Position numbers and translations under genes: made by a program. A stretch of 64,000 nt of DNA from positions 16,164,001 through 16,228,000 of the forward strand of contig NC_067290.1 in the NCBI RefSeq assembly GCF_020740795.1, in the 5' to 3' direction. Under the pieces are notes generated by a model that did no database searches, was not told where the DNA came from, and saw only the letters and a list, made by a program, of their open reading frames with translations. Below, piece after piece: positions 60,059 through 64,000 of this stretch. Within the stretch, counting starts at the first letter, position 1, and every line of letters starts with the position of its first letter. Origin of the DNA: Apus apus (taxonomy: Eukaryota > Chordata > Aves > Apodiformes > Apodidae).

Positions 60059-62832
60059 ACTCACATCACCCTGCACAGGCTTAGTTTCTTCTACATTCTC
60101 TTTCCCCAACTACATTTCCTGAAGCAGTTTCTGTCAGAGATCACTCTGGCCCCAGGGTGACTCCTGTGGGTGCTGTTTTCTGCCAGTGGCTGTTTCCCTG
60201 AGCATTCCCTACCCCTTACCCTGGCAGTATTTGCCATTTTATTTTGGGAAAGACAATGCACACACTAGCAGACAGCTCTGCAATAATCACATCTCAGCAG
60301 TTGTTTTTGGTCACCAGCAATGAGAAGAAAGGAAAGAGCTTGAGAAAATGGCCTAATTAGTTCCTGTAGATCAGAACACTTCTCAGCTGAAATAAGCCAT
60401 GTGTCTTCACAGGGCTGATGTCATTGCACTCAAATGTGGGCTTTTTGAGGCAAGAAATTGCAGTATGTTTTAAGGGACAAATAATTTGATTATGCAAAAC
60501 AAACAAACTGCAATAGTCTGTGGAGAGGAAGTTCAAGGTTTGTATCTGAAAATCTCAAATCAACTATGCTTGTGTTTATGTATTGTTATCGTTATGTATT
60601 TACAGCTCATATTTAGTTTGTTACCATCTGTTCTATATGGATATTTTCTGCCTGAGTTTCTTATGCTGTTTGCAAAAATTGTCCTTTGTTTTTTTCAGTC
60701 CTTAGTTTCTTTCAAACATCATTTCCTCTCTTGGTCTATTTGAACGAAGCAAAAGGACCCACTTTTGCTCTTGTTAGTATTTGCACCTAACAAAGGATCC
60801 GTTAATTTATTCTAGAAGAAAATGCTGCTACTATTGTGAGCAAAGACAACTTTTCCATGTGAGCACAGTGACATTTCACCAGGAGCAAGCCACAGGTGTG
60901 TTTCACTGAGACAGTTTGCCATTTGTTAGTGGGAACATTTTGCAGCTTCTAAAATACCACTTCTTTCAGGAGCAGCTGCCTCGGTCTCCTCTGCACATTC
61001 TGCTGGATATGGTAGGTGTGTGGATTGTTGGCATCTGTTGCATACACACATCTACCATATGTATCCACTCTCTCTAACTTATTTACCTATTCCCTCTTTA
61101 CAAAGAAGGAAAGTGAAATAGTAACATTTTCCTTCCCAGCTAGTCCTTGACATATGTTTATCACTTTGCTTCAGGGCTCCATCCCCCATCTCTTGCCTTA
61201 AGAATGAGCTTTGAGTCAAATTGAAGGTCCATCTAGGCCCATATGTTGTCTCTGACAGTTGAGGAGAGGTAGAAAAAGGGGCATATGTATATGATTCTCC
61301 TTTCTAAACTCTTGACTGTTGTCATTTCACTAGGACATGACAAATAAGATCAACTTGTTCCATGCCAGGGTAGGTTTTTTTCTGCCACTGAATGAATAGG
61401 AATTAGTTTCTTATTAGCCATCTGAATGCTAACCTGAAGCATTTCAGAAAAATGCATTGGAATGACTCAGTAATATTAAAATATTCCAGGCTGAGCTGCA
61501 AGGTCAAATGCAAATACATTTCAGCTTTAACTAAAATCTTGGAAAAAGCAGCCTAGAAGCTGAACTAGGTAGTTTCTATCCAATTACTAAGGTGTAATCC
61601 TTTTCCAGCTGACTCTAAAAGTGTGTCTGCCACTGCTCAGCACTCAGTCAATTCTTTGGGTTCCTGGGTGTCATGAAAAATCTAAAAGAAGAAGCCAGAC
61701 TTTCACACAAAATATAACCAACAACTGAAGGAAGGTTGTGACGCTCACTGTAATACTGAGAAGCTTAAAATTCACATTTAAGTTATTTTTCATGGTCACT
61801 TGAGTAGGAGAGAAAAGCAGACAAGCTGTATCTAAAAAGCAGCAATCCTGTCTTGTTTCACACCTCTACCTGCAAAGTAGGTGTTTCCTCTTCAGTGATC
61901 CAAGGGAAGGAGCCTGGTACCCTTCTGTCTGATCTTTCCTGACTCAGCTGACATTCCTCAGGTCTTCCATAGTTTGGATTCCATGTCACCATCAGCTACA
62001 GTGCAGTTCAGGTACTGAGGGGAAAGTAAGTTCAGGGACTCATCAACTGGTTTAATCAACAGGTTTCCTAAGATTTAACATCCAAACTAATAATAAAATC
62101 ACATCTATTCTGTATGTAAGATTTGTAAGTATTGTGCCTTTGTCATGAATGGGAAATACTTTTTCTGATTCTTGGCTGGATGTTTTGCTGTTTCTGTTTA
62201 ATTAGTTTGGTTATGTGCCCTGGACAATGGCTCAAAAAGCTTGGACGTAGCAACCTTATTTCATCTAGGCAGCTCTCTGGATCTGGACAAATATCTGAAA
62301 TTTTAAATTAGTTGCTCTTATGAATATTGACATAAGAACTGATACCTTAAACAGTTCAGCTAACATACAGTTAAAGCTGTAAAGGTAGAATTAATATCTC
62401 TTAGTCCCTAATTTATTACTGTATGTTTATAACTACAAGGCAAAGTCACTAACAGTTCATCAATTTGCAGTGATAACATATCACTGTATTGGTTATCCAG
62501 CCTTACAGAGAGCATTCATTCCATTTGGTAGAGAGTAGAGCCAGATGCACTGTCTCCCGTTAAAGTTTGGAGTGTTAAAATGTCACTCCTCTTTAGATAG
62601 AAAACTACAGAACGTTTTTGCCTGTTCACCAGTTTGCTGCAGTCTTGTATTACTTGTGAAACTTAAGTGGTGGAGTTTCTGGGACAATCCTGCATACAAG
62701 AAATTCAGCATTGTCATCTTCTAGAAGAGGCACATCCAGTGGTGACATTAGCAATGATGCATAAACCAGCAAAGATAAAGTAGGCATTAAATTTCCTAGT
62801 CCAACTCTGAGAGATTATGCTTTGAGAGGCAC
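60059..62832. other. No gene seen
   Basis: AT-rich DNA without a supported gene, RNA or repeat. Only short open frames. Confidence 0.5.
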
Positions 62833-62947
62833 CTAGACTTCTTCAGTTCTTTCTGGAGCATCTTTGCCTTGTATACACAGTCTGCGTGTATGTAGTTCCC
62901 AATCAAAGCTGATTAAGGTGGGAGGAATATAGGAAGATGGAGGAGTA

Positions 62948-63166
62948 ATGTTTGAAGGAGATGTAAAAATGAGAATTTCACTTATCTGGACAGCTGGGTT
63001 GCTTTGGAAGGCAATATTTGATGGAAGACCCATGCAAATGTTAGGCAAGAAAGGAAGAGATTCTGACAGCTGCCAAAGATCTAGCAGGAAGATGCCTCTG
63101 AAAAGTAAAGTGAAGTTCTACAGTAGCAACATCTCCAGTGTTTCCTGTAGAGTGGAGATGTGGCAG
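62948..63166 (+). other. Open frame ending at a strong splice donor
   Basis: A plus-strand frame of 100 codons (62948-63250) contains a near-ideal donor, TGGCAG|GTAAGAC, at 63166|63167. The codons before it read plausibly (ISLIWTAGLLWKAIFDGR; SNISSVSCRVEMWQ). No good acceptor is obvious upstream and minus-strand frames overlap. It might be an exon of a plus-strand transcript, coding or not. No family is recognised. Confidence 0.18.
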
Positions 63167-63250
63167 GTAAGACAGAGTAGAAATTGGAAGCTTTGGTACA
63201 ACATTTCTAAAATCTGTCCGGAACTGGAGAGCAGGGAAGAGAATTGTTAA

Positions 63251-64000
63251 GGAGATTTTTTGCAGATCTACCCACCAGCTACTTAAGCCAGACATTGTAC
63301 AGCAAAGGATACATTTTCTAGTGAATTCATTGCTTTTCCATATTACTCAAAGCTTGAATAAGCAAGTTGTCAAGTGTAGCTCACAGGGACAGTGAAGAAA
63401 AATGGAAGACAAGAGTATGACAGGTTGGGGTGGTAGGACTGAATACAGAAAGGGAGGACATCATGGGAGCTGAATTTGAACAGAGTCTGGGCAACTGAGA
63501 TGCAAATGTGTCACCTCCCAGCCTCTCTGCACAAAGACACTTACACAGTCAAAATCACCTGGTACTACAAAAAAAAGTGCCCTATAACTGCAGAATCCTT
63601 TGAATAGGTAACAGTGTTATGCCCTCTCTTCTAGGGAAGACTGAAACAGATATAGTAGCTCAGATAACCACTGTTGCCACCTCTGCAGTCATTCTTATAT
63701 AAAAAAAAAAATCAAAGTTTGTGCTTATCTTTCTGAATAACAGTGTGTATTGTAGTGGGAAAGCCTCTGTAAATTAATCATGCTTCAAAGACCTTATCTT
63801 CTTGTTTAGTGTATTCTCCTAGGCAAGTAATAGAGGGTGTAATGCAGTCCCTGCAGTTTAGAAAGGATCTGAGAGCCTGCTTTCCTAATTGTAGGAAGAG
63901 GGCAGTATTTCTTTCAATTCTAAATATGATTTTGAAGAAATTAAGGGGCAGCATGAGCAAAATATCTAGATGCTAATCTGGAGGAGGATTTTTGTCACAC
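63251..64000. other. No gene seen
   Basis: AT-rich DNA to the window end, with a short A-run near 63702. Nothing else recognisable. Confidence 0.5.

Noticed and set aside
59774..60109. 111-codon minus frame as a possible gene
   Set aside because: It is the decayed reverse transcriptase C-terminus of the CR1 copy at 59597-60058.
1..64000. CRISPR array, bacterial mobile element or operon
   Set aside because: No regularly spaced direct repeats, no ribosome-binding-site-led gene strings, and the CR1 elements and CpG island show vertebrate nuclear DNA.
1..64000. Endogenous retrovirus with paired LTRs
   Set aside because: I found no long paired direct repeats, primer-binding site or recognisable polymerase motifs. 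The 394-bp-spaced repeat at 39251/39645 is too short and imperfect to call LTRs.

Overview
This window looks like nuclear DNA of a bird. The evidence is six short, 5'-truncated copies of the CR1 non-LTR retrotransposon. They have the typical avian 3' end (short ATTCTATG-type direct repeats) and avian-type CR1 reverse transcriptase C-terminal codons (for example WNRLPREVV-like strings). They sit in AT-rich, CpG-poor DNA with short microsatellites and one sharp CpG island. There is no sign of bacterial or organellar gene organisation. I cannot name the species.

Region 1 (about 1-6060) holds the only gene I can support. A CpG island at about 5240-6050 carries ETS- and SP1-like motifs and a YY1-type element (AAGATGGCGGC) that overlaps a minus-strand start codon. 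That ATG opens an 84-bp coding exon (5648-5731) ending at a good donor (GTGAGTG). Further left on the same strand there is a weak candidate 40-bp exon (1077-1116). There is also a better candidate last coding segment (650-766), followed about 200 bp later by AATAAA and a T/GT-rich element. I do not recognise the protein. It is probably a small, ubiquitously expressed protein with a short Arg-rich N-terminus.

Region 2 (about 6060-64000) has no convincing functional exon on either strand. It is either intergenic or the inside of a very long intron. Four plus-strand sites have the polypyrimidine-CAG|GTRA form of recursive splice sites (best at 56304|56305), which would suit a long plus-strand intron starting at or beyond the CpG island, but nothing proves this. 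The stretch contains the CR1 copies, a 15-unit 10-bp minisatellite beside a CR1 fragment, a decayed roughly 40-bp tandem repeat split by another CR1, several short perfect hairpins, a 394-bp-spaced imperfect duplication, and conserved-looking ATTA-rich patches.

Several stretches read like decayed protein-coding sequence, with long open frames and coding-like codon composition broken by stops and frameshifts. These are minus 18568-20100, plus 41700-42110, minus 45023-45330, minus 46305-46604 and plus 49574-49950. None matches a family I can name. In 64 kb of AT-rich DNA several open frames of about 115 codons are expected by chance, so these are leads and not gene calls. I found no strong case for a new biological system here.
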